From: Blastocatellia bacterium
GTDB lineage: Bacteria; Acidobacteriota; Blastocatellia; UBA7656
Direction: 5' to 3'
DNA: 64,000 nt
NCBI GenBank assembly: GCA_035275065.1
Contig: DATENM010000087.1
Span: 62,001-126,000 of the forward strand
A program made the translations under genes and the position numbers. Below the pieces are notes generated by a model. That model was given only the letters and a program-made list of their open reading frames with translations. It was not told where the DNA came from and ran no database searches. Positions 47,925-55,661 of this stretch are shown piece after piece. Numbering within the stretch: position 1 is the stretch's first letter; every line of letters begins with the position of its first letter.

Positions 47925-50900
47925 TGATGAAGCTCCGTATGCAAAGCCGGCAGAGCGATCTGGACAGCATGAGCGACCGCAGAGGCCGCGGAGGGGCGCA
48001 GAGGCTTGTCGAGTATGCTCCTCTGCGTCCCTCCGCGGCCTCTGCGGTCGGTTTGATCTTCCTTGTTTTCGCCTTTTGCCTTTTGCCTTCCGTTTGCGCG
48101 CAGGCGCAGACGGCGGAGTTTTTGGGGCGGCAGGTGACCGGCGTGACCGTCGAGATCGAAGGCGCGCCGGGCAGCGCCGTGACCGAGATGCGCGCGCTGA
48201 TTGACGTCGCGTCGGGCCAGGATTATTCGCCGGGGCGCATTCACGATTCGCTGGTGCGGCTCTTTCGCTCAGGGTTGATCGCCAACGCGCGCGTCGAAGC
48301 GACGGCAGACGGCGCAAACGGCGTCGCCCTGCGCTTCTTCGTCCGTCCGCGCGCCCGCATCGATGCCATCGCCTTCGCGGGCACCCCCATCTTTCCGGCC
48401 ACCGAATTGCGCGCCCGCCTGAATCAGCTCGACCCGGGCCAGTTTGCCTCAAGCGCGGCGGTGCAGCGCGGCCTCGGCGAGTTACAGGCGTTCTATTCAT
48501 CGCGTGGCTACCTCAAGGCGCAGATCACTTCTGACGTGCAGCTCGACCCGGCCGGCACCCGCGCGACGGTCATCTACACGATCAATCCCGGCGAGCAAGC
48601 GAAGGTCTCGAAGTTCGAGATTACGGTCAGAGGCGAGCGCCTCGACTTCAGCAAGCTGCCGCACACGATTGTTGAAGGCCAGCCGTTTTCGGCGTCAGCC
48701 GTGCAGGACGTGATGGACCACCTGCGCGACTTCTACCTCAACCAGGATTATCTTGGCGCGCGCATTACTCAGAACATCACGCCCGACGTCAACACCAACT
48801 CGGTGGCGGTCGTCGTCAATGTGGTTTCGGGGCCGAAGATCACGGTCAGCGTCGAAGGGCTGGACATCAGCCGCGATCAGATGCGCAAGACACTGCCCTT
48901 CTTCAGACAGGGCGGCGTCGATGACTTCTCGCTTGAAGAAGGCGCGCGCCGCCTGCGCGAGTATGCGCAGGGTAAGGGCTATTTCTTCGCCAGCGTGACG
49001 CGCCCGCAGGCGCCGCGCCGAACGCAGACGGCGGCGACGCTGGTTTATAAGGTGACGACGGGCGGGCGTTACAAGCTGACCGACATCGAGATCAATGGGG
49101 TTGACGCCATCCCGCATCGCACCCTCGAAGAGCAGATGAAGTCGAAGGTGGCATCTTCGCTGCCGATCATCGGTAACCACTATGGCCTGACCAACGACGA
49201 TTACTTGCGGCAGGACGCCAACCTGATTCAGAAGCGCTTGCGCGAAGTCGGCTACCGGCGCGCTCACGTCGACGTGCGGCGCGGCGTGTCGCCGACCGGC
49301 AATAGCCTGATCATCACCTACGACGTGCAGCAGGGGCCGCGCACCTATGTCGAAGAGGTTGCCATTCGCGGCAACACGGTATTGACCGTTGACGAGTTGC
49401 GGCAAGACATGGAGATCAAGCAGGGCGAGCCGCTCGTGGCCTCAGTCGTCAACAGTGACACGGAGCGCTTGCTTTCGGTCTACACAACGCGCGGCTATGC
49501 GGCGGCGGAAGTCATATCCGAAGCGGTCGAGCTTGGCACCTTCGAAGGTCAGGACCGCGTGCGCCTGCTGTTTGCGGTCAACGAAGGCAATCGCGTGCGC
49601 ATTCAGAGTGTGACGACACGCGGCACGGCGCACAGCGACACCGGGCGGCTCGAACGCGACTTCTACCTGTTCAAAGCCGGTGACTGGCTGCGCAACGACC
49701 TGCTGCAAGAGACCGAGCAACAGCTTTACGACACCAACGCCTTCAACTCGGTCAACATCACGTCTGAAGCGGTCGGCCAGACCGCCAACAACATCGAAGA
49801 GCGCGCCGTCACCGTCAACCTCCTGGAAGCCAAGCGGCGCGACCTGTTGTTCGGCTTCGGCTATCAGGCGAACGTCAATACCAAGACGATCCCCGGCCTC
49901 GCCTTTCTGCACGGCGTCCGCGGCCTGACGCAGCTCACCTATTACAACCTCTTCGGCAAGCTCTACACCGGCAGCACGCAGATCCGTGTCGCCGAAAACG
50001 AGCTGTTCGGACAGATTTCGTTGCAGAACCCGCGCCCGTTCGGCACACGTTTCCCGACCCTGTTTTCGCTCTTCGCGCGGCGGCTGGGTGAGCGCGACTT
50101 TCGCTCTGATCGCTACACGGCGTCGTTGCAGGCCGAGCGCCGCGTGACCCCGAATTTTATCGTCTTCGCCAGTTACAACTTCGAGCGCATCAGCATCTTT
50201 GGCCTTCCCTGCCAGTTGAGCGAAGTCGAGGCGGGCGATTGTCCCGGCCTGTCGCTGGAAGAGATTCAGCGCAACTCGCGGCCCATCCGCCTGGGGCGCA
50301 TCGGGCCGAGCTTCGCTTACGACACGCGCGATAATAAGTTTGATCCGACCAGGGGGATGCAGACGGTTGGCAGTTTTTATTTCGCCTCGAAGGCGCTGGG
50401 CGGCAACGAGCAATTCATCAAGCTCAGCCTCGAGCACAACCGTTACTACGCGCTGCCGCGCTTCCGCGACACCGTCTACTCGCTGTCGGGGCGGGTAGGG
50501 TTGGCGTCGCCGTTCGGTGGCCAAACCACGCTGCCGATCTCTGAGCGATTCTTCGCCGGCGGCTCGCGCGATTTGCGCGGCTTCGGGTTTGAAGAAGCCG
50601 GGCCAACGATCCTGGTGCCGCAGCGCGACACGGCGGGCAATATCATTCGCAATGACGATGGCACACCGAAGCTGATGTTGAGCCCGCTGGGCGGCAACGC
50701 CGTGCTGGTCGTCAACAATGAGCTACGCTTCCCGATCTGGCGCGACCTGGGCGGCGCGGTCTTTTCAGACACCGGCAACGTCTTCCAGCGCGTGCGCGAC
50801 ATGAAGCCGTCGAACCTGACACAGACCTTCGGCTTCGGCGTGCGGGTTAAAACGCCGGTCGGGCCTGTGCGCTTTGACGTCGGCTTCCTGGTCTTCAACA

Positions 50901-50956
50901 AGCCGGCGGGCTATGACAGTTATCATCTCCACTTCACGATTGGACAGACGTTCTAA
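47924..50956 (+). CDS. BamA/TamA (Omp85) outer-membrane assembly protein
   Basis: The 1010-residue protein has tandem POTRA domains (about residues 65-560, including RIDAIAFAGTPIFPATELRARLNQ and TYVEEVAIRGNTVLTVDELRQD). A C-terminal 16-strand barrel follows, with the lid-lock motif SERFFAGGSRDLRGFGFEEAGP and the terminal signature HFTIGQTF. It inserts beta-barrel proteins or acts with TamB. The start is unclear: the ATGs at 47924 and 47927 overlap tamB. The next 27 residues come from an inverted repeat, and the hydrophobic signal (LIFLVFAFCLLPSVCAQAQ) begins only near residue 44. Confidence 0.9.
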   Translation: MMKLRMQSRQSDLDSMSDRRGRGGAQRLVEYAPLRPSAASAVGLIFLVFAFCLLPSVCAQAQTAEFLGRQVTGVTVEIEGAPGSAVTEMRALIDVASGQDYSPGRIHDSLVRLFRSGLIANARVEATADGANGVALRFFVRPRARIDAIAFAGTPIFPATELRARLNQLDPGQFASSAAVQRGLGELQAFYSSRGYLKAQITSDVQLDPAGTRATVIYTINPGEQAKVSKFEITVRGERLDFSKLPHTIVEGQPFSASAVQDVMDHLRDFYLNQDYLGARITQNITPDVNTNSVAVVVNVVSGPKITVSVEGLDISRDQMRKTLPFFRQGGVDDFSLEEGARRLREYAQGKGYFFASVTRPQAPRRTQTAATLVYKVTTGGRYKLTDIEINGVDAIPHRTLEEQMKSKVASSLPIIGNHYGLTNDDYLRQDANLIQKRLREVGYRRAHVDVRRGVSPTGNSLIITYDVQQGPRTYVEEVAIRGNTVLTVDELRQDMEIKQGEPLVASVVNSDTERLLSVYTTRGYAAAEVISEAVELGTFEGQDRVRLLFAVNEGNRVRIQSVTTRGTAHSDTGRLERDFYLFKAGDWLRNDLLQETEQQLYDTNAFNSVNITSEAVGQTANNIEERAVTVNLLEAKRRDLLFGFGYQANVNTKTIPGLAFLHGVRGLTQLTYYNLFGKLYTGSTQIRVAENELFGQISLQNPRPFGTRFPTLFSLFARRLGERDFRSDRYTASLQAERRVTPNFIVFASYNFERISIFGLPCQLSEVEAGDCPGLSLEEIQRNSRPIRLGRIGPSFAYDTRDNKFDPTRGMQTVGSFYFASKALGGNEQFIKLSLEHNRYYALPRFRDTVYSLSGRVGLASPFGGQTTLPISERFFAGGSRDLRGFGFEEAGPTILVPQRDTAGNIIRNDDGTPKLMLSPLGGNAVLVVNNELRFPIWRDLGGAVFSDTGNVFQRVRDMKPSNLTQTFGFGVRVKTPVGPVRFDVGFLVFNKPAGYDSYHLHFTIGQTF
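47974..48050. repeat. Perfect-arm inverted repeat inside the BamA N-terminus
   Basis: The left arm (47974-48004) and right arm (48020-48050) are complementary at 30 of 31 positions around a 15-base loop. The arms contain two gcagagg/gcggagg units. It is in frame and encodes SDRRGRGGAQRL and LRPSAASAVG just before the signal-peptide core. The signal region itself continues with a ttttgcc tandem (48066-48090). Confidence 0.9.
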
Positions 50957-50957
50957 T

Positions 50958-51093
50958 CAAGTAAAAAGGTAAAAGGTAAAAGGCAAAAGTGGAAAAGAAG
51001 GAACGCAGCTCGGTACAAAGCGATTCTCTGGCGAGCAGGCTGAGAGCGATTGGCTTCCTGACTTTTTACTTTTTACTTTTTACTTTTTACTTG
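50958..51093. repeat. Inverted repeat with heptad arms, encoding part of a signal peptide
   Basis: The left arm (50958-50992) is built of aaaaagg, taaaagg and taaaagg-like units. The right arm (51060-51093) is four actttttact units in 7-base register. The right arm is translated as FLTFYFLLFTFYL, the hydrophobic core of the SurA-like signal peptide; the left arm contains its start codon. Confidence 0.85.
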
Positions 51094-51717
51094 TCTGCGG
51101 CACAGCCCCAGAAGGTGGTGGATCAGATCGTCGCGCTGGTCAACGACGACATTATCACGCGCAGCGATTTGCTGTGGAGTTTGGCGATGGACCCGCAAGC
51201 GCCCAACCCGGCGGAAGGGGTGAGCTCTGAGCTGCTGCGCCAGAAGCTCGACGTGATGCTCGATCAACGGTTGATTGCGCAGGAAGCGCGCCGCGTGCCG
51301 ACCGCCGAGATTACCGCCGAAGATATCAATCAGCGGCGCGCGGCGCTGGTGAAAGGATTTCGCTCGGAGCAGGCATTCTTACAACGCACAGGGGCGGTCG
51401 GCCTGACCCCGGCGCGGGTCAACGACTTGATCCGCGAGATGCTGCTGATCGAGCGCTTCGTGGACTTTCGCTTCCGCTCGTTCATCTTTGTGACCGAGGC
51501 AGAGATTCAGCGCTATTACGACGAAACGCTGGCGCCGCGCATCCGCGAGCGCGGCCAGGTGGTGCCGGGGCTCGATGACCGGCTGCCGAATGAAAACCTC
51601 ACCGTGCGCGCCCGCATCACCGAGATCATCCGCCAGCAGAAGATCAATCAGGAGATTGACCGCTTTCTCAACGCCACCCGCCAGCGTGCAGACATCACCA
51701 TCCTCACCGAGCCTTAG
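50989..51717 (+). CDS. SurA/PpiC N-terminal-domain-like periplasmic chaperone without PPIase domain
   Basis: The 242-residue protein starts at GTG (50989) inside a repeat arm. A signal peptide whose core is FLTFYFLLFTFYLSA is followed by a SurA_N-like helical domain (KVVDQIVALVNDDIITRSDLLWSL, QKLDVMLDQRLIAQEARR, VNDLIREMLLIERFVDFRFRSF). The rotamase (parvulin) module that normally follows is absent. SurA-like chaperones escort outer-membrane proteins to BamA; the gene lies 32 bases after a bamA-family gene, which fits. Start and signal are atypical because of the repeat. Confidence 0.8.
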   Translation: MEKKERSSVQSDSLASRLRAIGFLTFYFLLFTFYLSAAQPQKVVDQIVALVNDDIITRSDLLWSLAMDPQAPNPAEGVSSELLRQKLDVMLDQRLIAQEARRVPTAEITAEDINQRRAALVKGFRSEQAFLQRTGAVGLTPARVNDLIREMLLIERFVDFRFRSFIFVTEAEIQRYYDETLAPRIRERGQVVPGLDDRLPNENLTVRARITEIIRQQKINQEIDRFLNATRQRADITILTEP

Positions 51718-51818
51718 AGCGGATTTCGATTGCGTTTGCCCTGTAGCGCAAGGCGGTTAGCTTGCGCGAGCCCGTGCGCAAGCTAACCGCCTTGTGCTAC
51801 ACCCGATTGAAATCCGCT
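51718..51818. repeat. Dispersed palindrome, family B copy 2 (101 bp, longest)
   Basis: Terminal arms AGCGGATTTC and GAAATCCGCT (51718-51727 and 51809-51818) enclose TTGCGTTTGCCCTGT and an inner inverted repeat of 25 bases. The inner arms are 51743-51767 and 51776-51800, 24 of 25 paired (GTAGCGCAAGGCGG ... ). It starts at the second-last base of the SurA-like stop codon region and separates convergent genes. Related copies are at 31397 and 55454. Confidence 0.8.
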
Positions 51819-51840
51819 ATAGTCGGACAAGCTGAACGCC

Positions 51841-53451
51841 TTATTGGCTTCCGTGTCGCACAGGGATGAAGATGACTTTATGACCGGGCGCGTCGGCTTC
51901 TATGGCTTCGCCCAGCCGGTCGCCGCGCGCCGCCAGCACTTCGGAAGGCAGCGGCCCGGTCTCGTGGCGGTAACGGATGAAGGCGATCCAGAACTGCGTG
52001 TCATCGATGCGGCTGTAGTCGTCAACGTACTGAACGCGCAGCCGCGCTTCGCCGGCTTGATCAAGATAGTATTGAATGGTCGTGCCGGTGACGCCTTGCC
52101 GCGTGTAGACAGAAACCGGGCCTTGACTGATCTCCTGTTGAGCCATGCGCTCGACCAGCGGCTGCCAGTTGATCTTGTCACGATGCGTGAGCTGCAATGC
52201 GCCGCTCAGCGCCGCCCACGACGCGATCAGCGCCATAGCAAAATGGCGCAGCCTTCGCGGTTGCAGCGTTGTCACGGCAAGGGCGACCAGCAGCAGGTAA
52301 GCCGGCGCGACGACGATCAGGAAACGGCTGCCCCAGACCGACTGCGCCAGCAGATAACTCGCCGCGAAGGCGATACCTGTCGGCAGCAGCGCCAGCAGCG
52401 CCAGCCACACAAAAACATTGCTATCCGAATCGTTGACCGTAGTCGATTGCGCATTACCTTTGCCGCCGCGCGCGTCAGCGCATCCCACGCCATATTTTGC
52501 CTTCCTTAGCCGCCGCCACAACCAGAGCAAGAGAGGCGTGAAAAAGATTGCGCTTGAAAAGACGATGGCGTAGGCGCGCCACGAAGTATAAACCGGGCCG
52601 TTCAAGGTAACGTAGTGCTGAAAAAAATCGGTCGCCGTTGGCCGGGTATTCCATTTCAGATTCGGCCCCAGGCCGCCTTTATCATAAGCCACTTCGGCGA
52701 CAGCGAACATCCACGGCAGGAAGCCCGCGACCAGCGCCACGACTGAAAGACTAAACGGTGGCAGCAAGTCGCGGCGCTTGAGAATCACAAAAAGCGATTC
52801 AGCCGCGACGATCAGCCAGCCGTAATAATGCGTGTAGACCAGGAGCAGGTTCGTCGCCAGTAAAGCCAGTTGCAGAGCGAAGGCGCGGTGGCGGGCGTTC
52901 GTGAGCCGTGCAAACAGCCACATCGAAGTCATGACCAACAGCAGCAGCAGGCTGTACATTCTCAGCTCCTGCGCATAGTTGACCAGGTACTCATTGACCG
53001 CCATCAGGAACAAGGCCAGGTTAATGGTCAACGGGCGCAGCTTCAATTCACGGCACAGCAAGACGAACGGCACGAGGGCTATCAGCGCGAAGAGCACCGG
53101 CAGCAGCTTCATCCACAGCAGGCCGTCACCCGCGGCGATCCAGGCTTTCAGCAGGTAATAAAACAGCGGCGGGTGAACGACGTCGTTGATGACGGCGCGC
53201 TGCAACTGCGGCCAGGTGCGATGCACAGTCTCGGCGCTGAAGACTTCGTCGCTGAACAGGCCATAAGCGGCGAGCTTCCAAAAGCGCACGGCAGCAAACA
53301 ACGTCACGATGAGCGCGAAGATCAGGCGGGAAGCTCTGCCAAACCGCGGGGCGGGCGCTTCGTTCGAGGCAATTGGCGAAGCGATTTCAAGACGCGGGCG
53401 CGGCGGCCGTGAATCAATGGCCGCCCGCCTTGCGGCCAGATCGCCGCTCAT
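51841..53451 (-). CDS. Membrane glycosyltransferase, GT39/ArnT-like (PMT_2)
   Basis: The 536-residue protein has about eleven membrane helices and a first periplasmic loop with an acidic motif (GLFSDEVFSAETVHRTWPQL) typical of lipid-phosphate-sugar-dependent glycosyltransferases. LVNYAQELRMYSLLLLLVM and a soluble C-terminal domain are also present. Acceptor and sugar are unknown. The ATG at 53451 overlaps the stop of the upstream M3 peptidase (ATGA); a longer reading frame would overlap that gene by 200 bases. This fixes the start. Confidence 0.85.
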   Translation of the reverse strand: MSGDLAARRAAIDSRPPRPRLEIASPIASNEAPAPRFGRASRLIFALIVTLFAAVRFWKLAAYGLFSDEVFSAETVHRTWPQLQRAVINDVVHPPLFYYLLKAWIAAGDGLLWMKLLPVLFALIALVPFVLLCRELKLRPLTINLALFLMAVNEYLVNYAQELRMYSLLLLLVMTSMWLFARLTNARHRAFALQLALLATNLLLVYTHYYGWLIVAAESLFVILKRRDLLPPFSLSVVALVAGFLPWMFAVAEVAYDKGGLGPNLKWNTRPTATDFFQHYVTLNGPVYTSWRAYAIVFSSAIFFTPLLLWLWRRLRKAKYGVGCADARGGKGNAQSTTVNDSDSNVFVWLALLALLPTGIAFAASYLLAQSVWGSRFLIVVAPAYLLLVALAVTTLQPRRLRHFAMALIASWAALSGALQLTHRDKINWQPLVERMAQQEISQGPVSVYTRQGVTGTTIQYYLDQAGEARLRVQYVDDYSRIDDTQFWIAFIRYRHETGPLPSEVLAARGDRLGEAIEADAPGHKVIFIPVRHGSQ

Positions 53452-55424
53452 TCGGTGCCTTCGTCGAGCCAGGCTTGATAGGCGGCAAAGTTGAACGGAC
53501 GCCCCAGAAAATCTTTCACAATCTCTGCCGCCGGGCGCGAGCCGCCGGGCGCGAGGATGGTTTCGCCATACTGGCGGGCGACGCCCGGCACCAGCATCGC
53601 CTGGCGGTCGAATTTGCTGAACAAATCTTTGGCAATCACCAGCGACCACATATAGGTGTAGTACATCGCCGAGTAGCCATCGAGGTGGCCGAAGGCGGTC
53701 TGGAAATGCGTGCCCTCAACGAACGGGAACGGCATGTACTGCTCGGTCAGGTTCCGCACCATCACATCGGTGTCTACTTGCTGTGGGTCGCGCTCATGGA
53801 CGGCTAGCGACAGCTTGGCGTAAAGCATCTGCCGGCGAACGTGCAGCCCTTTGCCGAATTCTTTGGCGCGCTTCATCTGGCGCACGAGGGCGGCAGGGAT
53901 CGGCTCGTCGGTTTGATAATGCCGAGCGAACGTCTGCAAGGTGGTCGTGTCCCAGGCCCACTCTTCGAGCATCTGCGACGGCGCTTCGATGAAGTCCTGT
54001 TCCAGACTGATGCCGCCGATGCCGATCCATTGATGCCGGCCCGCCAGCAGCGAATGAATCAAGTGGCCGAACTCGTGGAAAAAGGTCACGACATCGTCGT
54101 GCGTCATCAGGCCCGGATCGTCCGGGATGCCGCCGGGAAAGTTGCAGACCAGCGCGGCTTCGGGAATCTGCCGGTTGGCGACGCCTGTGCGAATGCCAAA
54201 ATGCGCCGCGTGGTTGTACTTGTTCGGGCGCGGGTGCATGTCTAAAAAGAAGCGCCCGACCAGGTTGTCGCCATCGTACATCTGCCAGCATTCGACCGAC
54301 TCGTGCCAGACGGGCGCGCCAGGGAGGCGCGCAAAGCGAACGCCGAACAGCGTCGCCGTCACATCGAGCACGCCCTGCTTGACTCGCTCGTAGGCGAAGT
54401 AGGGACGCACCGATTGCGAGTCGAAATCGAAGGCGGTCTGGCGCACCTGCTCGGCATAATAACTGGTCTCCCAGGCGTTGATGATTTCAGCGCCGGGGTC
54501 GTCCTGCCGCTTGCGCTTGAGCAGTTGCTGGTAATCGCCTTCGGCGCGCGCCCGCGACGCTTCAATGATGCGGTCAATGAAGTCGCTGGCGGCACGGGCG
54601 CTGCCGGCCATCTTATCGGCGGTGATGTAATCGGCCCACGACGCGAAGCCGAGCAGCGTCGCCAGATCGTGCCGGCAATGCAGCATGCGGTTTAGCACTT
54701 CGATGTTCTGCGGGTAGGCGCGGTTGTGATATTCGAGGTGCATCGCCAGTCGCAGGGCTTCGCTTCTGGCGTAAGAGAAGATCGGCAGCGCGTCCGGGTA
54801 ATCAATCGTCAAGCTGATGCGCCCCGCGTCATCGGGCTTGTGGCGGGCGATGAAATCGGCGGGCAGGCCGTCAAGCTCCGAGGGATCGTTGACCGTCACG
54901 GTGCGCAAGTCGCGGCGGATGTTGCGCGAAAAATCCTGGCCGATCTTTACCAGCTGGTCGCGCAGCGCGGTGATCTTTTGGCGCGTCGCCTCGTCTTTGT
55001 CGACGCCCGCCAGGCGGAAATCGCGCAGCGTTTTCTCGACGTAATAGCGCGTCTCCTGGTCGGCATCCGCCATCTCCAGCCGAGCGAGCGCGACGTACAC
55101 TTCATGGTTGAGCGACAGGGCGTTGGCGAAGGCCGCGGCTTTTTGATTGCCTTCTTCGGCGACGGCGCGAAAGGCTTCGTCCGGGTGGACGTTCTGCACC
55201 AGGTCGGTTTGATAAAGCGCGCTGTCGAGGTGCAGCAGGATGTCGTCATAAACGCGCAAGGTGTTGGCAATCGTCCGCGGGCCGGTGACTTCGAGCAGAC
55301 GCGCGAGCGCCTGTTGCGCGGCCACGAGGTGCGCATCCATGAGCGCGGCAACCTGCGCGGCGTCGGGCCGGTCGCCCCAGAAGGGCATGCCGGCGGGCGT
55401 TACATGGTTTATATGATCAGCCAA
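53448..55424 (-). CDS. M3-family oligopeptidase (thimet/oligoendopeptidase type)
   Basis: The 658-residue zinc peptidase has the active motif HEFGH in TFFHEFGHLIHSLLAG, with the downstream Glu in LEQDFIEAPSQMLEEWAWD. The rest matches the M3A fold (YLDMHPRPNKYNHAAHFGIRTG, AMYYTYMWSLVIAKDLFSKF). It degrades short peptides in the cytoplasm, or outside the cell if exported; no signal is seen. The listed TTG start at 55424 follows GAGGT loosely. An internal ATG at 55388 (MPFWGDRPD) is an alternative. It is translationally coupled to the glycosyltransferase. Confidence 0.93.
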   Translation of the reverse strand: MADHINHVTPAGMPFWGDRPDAAQVAALMDAHLVAAQQALARLLEVTGPRTIANTLRVYDDILLHLDSALYQTDLVQNVHPDEAFRAVAEEGNQKAAAFANALSLNHEVYVALARLEMADADQETRYYVEKTLRDFRLAGVDKDEATRQKITALRDQLVKIGQDFSRNIRRDLRTVTVNDPSELDGLPADFIARHKPDDAGRISLTIDYPDALPIFSYARSEALRLAMHLEYHNRAYPQNIEVLNRMLHCRHDLATLLGFASWADYITADKMAGSARAASDFIDRIIEASRARAEGDYQQLLKRKRQDDPGAEIINAWETSYYAEQVRQTAFDFDSQSVRPYFAYERVKQGVLDVTATLFGVRFARLPGAPVWHESVECWQMYDGDNLVGRFFLDMHPRPNKYNHAAHFGIRTGVANRQIPEAALVCNFPGGIPDDPGLMTHDDVVTFFHEFGHLIHSLLAGRHQWIGIGGISLEQDFIEAPSQMLEEWAWDTTTLQTFARHYQTDEPIPAALVRQMKRAKEFGKGLHVRRQMLYAKLSLAVHERDPQQVDTDVMVRNLTEQYMPFPFVEGTHFQTAFGHLDGYSAMYYTYMWSLVIAKDLFSKFDRQAMLVPGVARQYGETILAPGGSRPAAEIVKDFLGRPFNFAAYQAWLDEGTE

Positions 55425-55453
55425 GGCGAAGAGCGACCTCCGTCAGCAGCAGA

Positions 55454-55510
55454 GTGGCGCAAGGCGGTTAGCCTGCGGGCGTCACTGCGCAAGCTAACCG
55501 CTTGCGCCAC
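55454..55510. repeat. Dispersed palindrome, family B copy 3
   Basis: GTGGCGCAAGGCGGTTAGCC (55454-55473) is complementary, with few mismatches, to 55485-55510, which reads CTGCGCAAGCTAACCGCTTG and on to CGCCAC. It lacks the TTGCGTTTGCCCTGT flank. It lies in the divergent spacer between the M3 peptidase and purF. Confidence 0.8.
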
Positions 55511-55605
55511 AGCCGGGCGCGGCGGCCCGATGGGTGATCGGCGGATCACCCCCAGAAGATTAGCAAACTTCTGCGACTTGACCAACGCGCCTGTAGCTTT
55601 GTGGA

Positions 55606-55635
55606 TTGATTCGCTTGAGCGAATGACGATACAAT
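55606..55635 (+). promoter_or_regulatory. Predicted sigma70-type promoter of purF
   Basis: TTGATT (55606-55611) and TACAAT (55630-55635) are 18 bases apart. Transcription would start about 20 bases before the purF ATG, leaving room for the GAGGAA ribosome site at 55649-55654. I saw no PurR-like palindrome. Confidence 0.55.
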
Positions 55636-55661
55636 AGAGCTTACCCCCGAGGAACCCCAAG

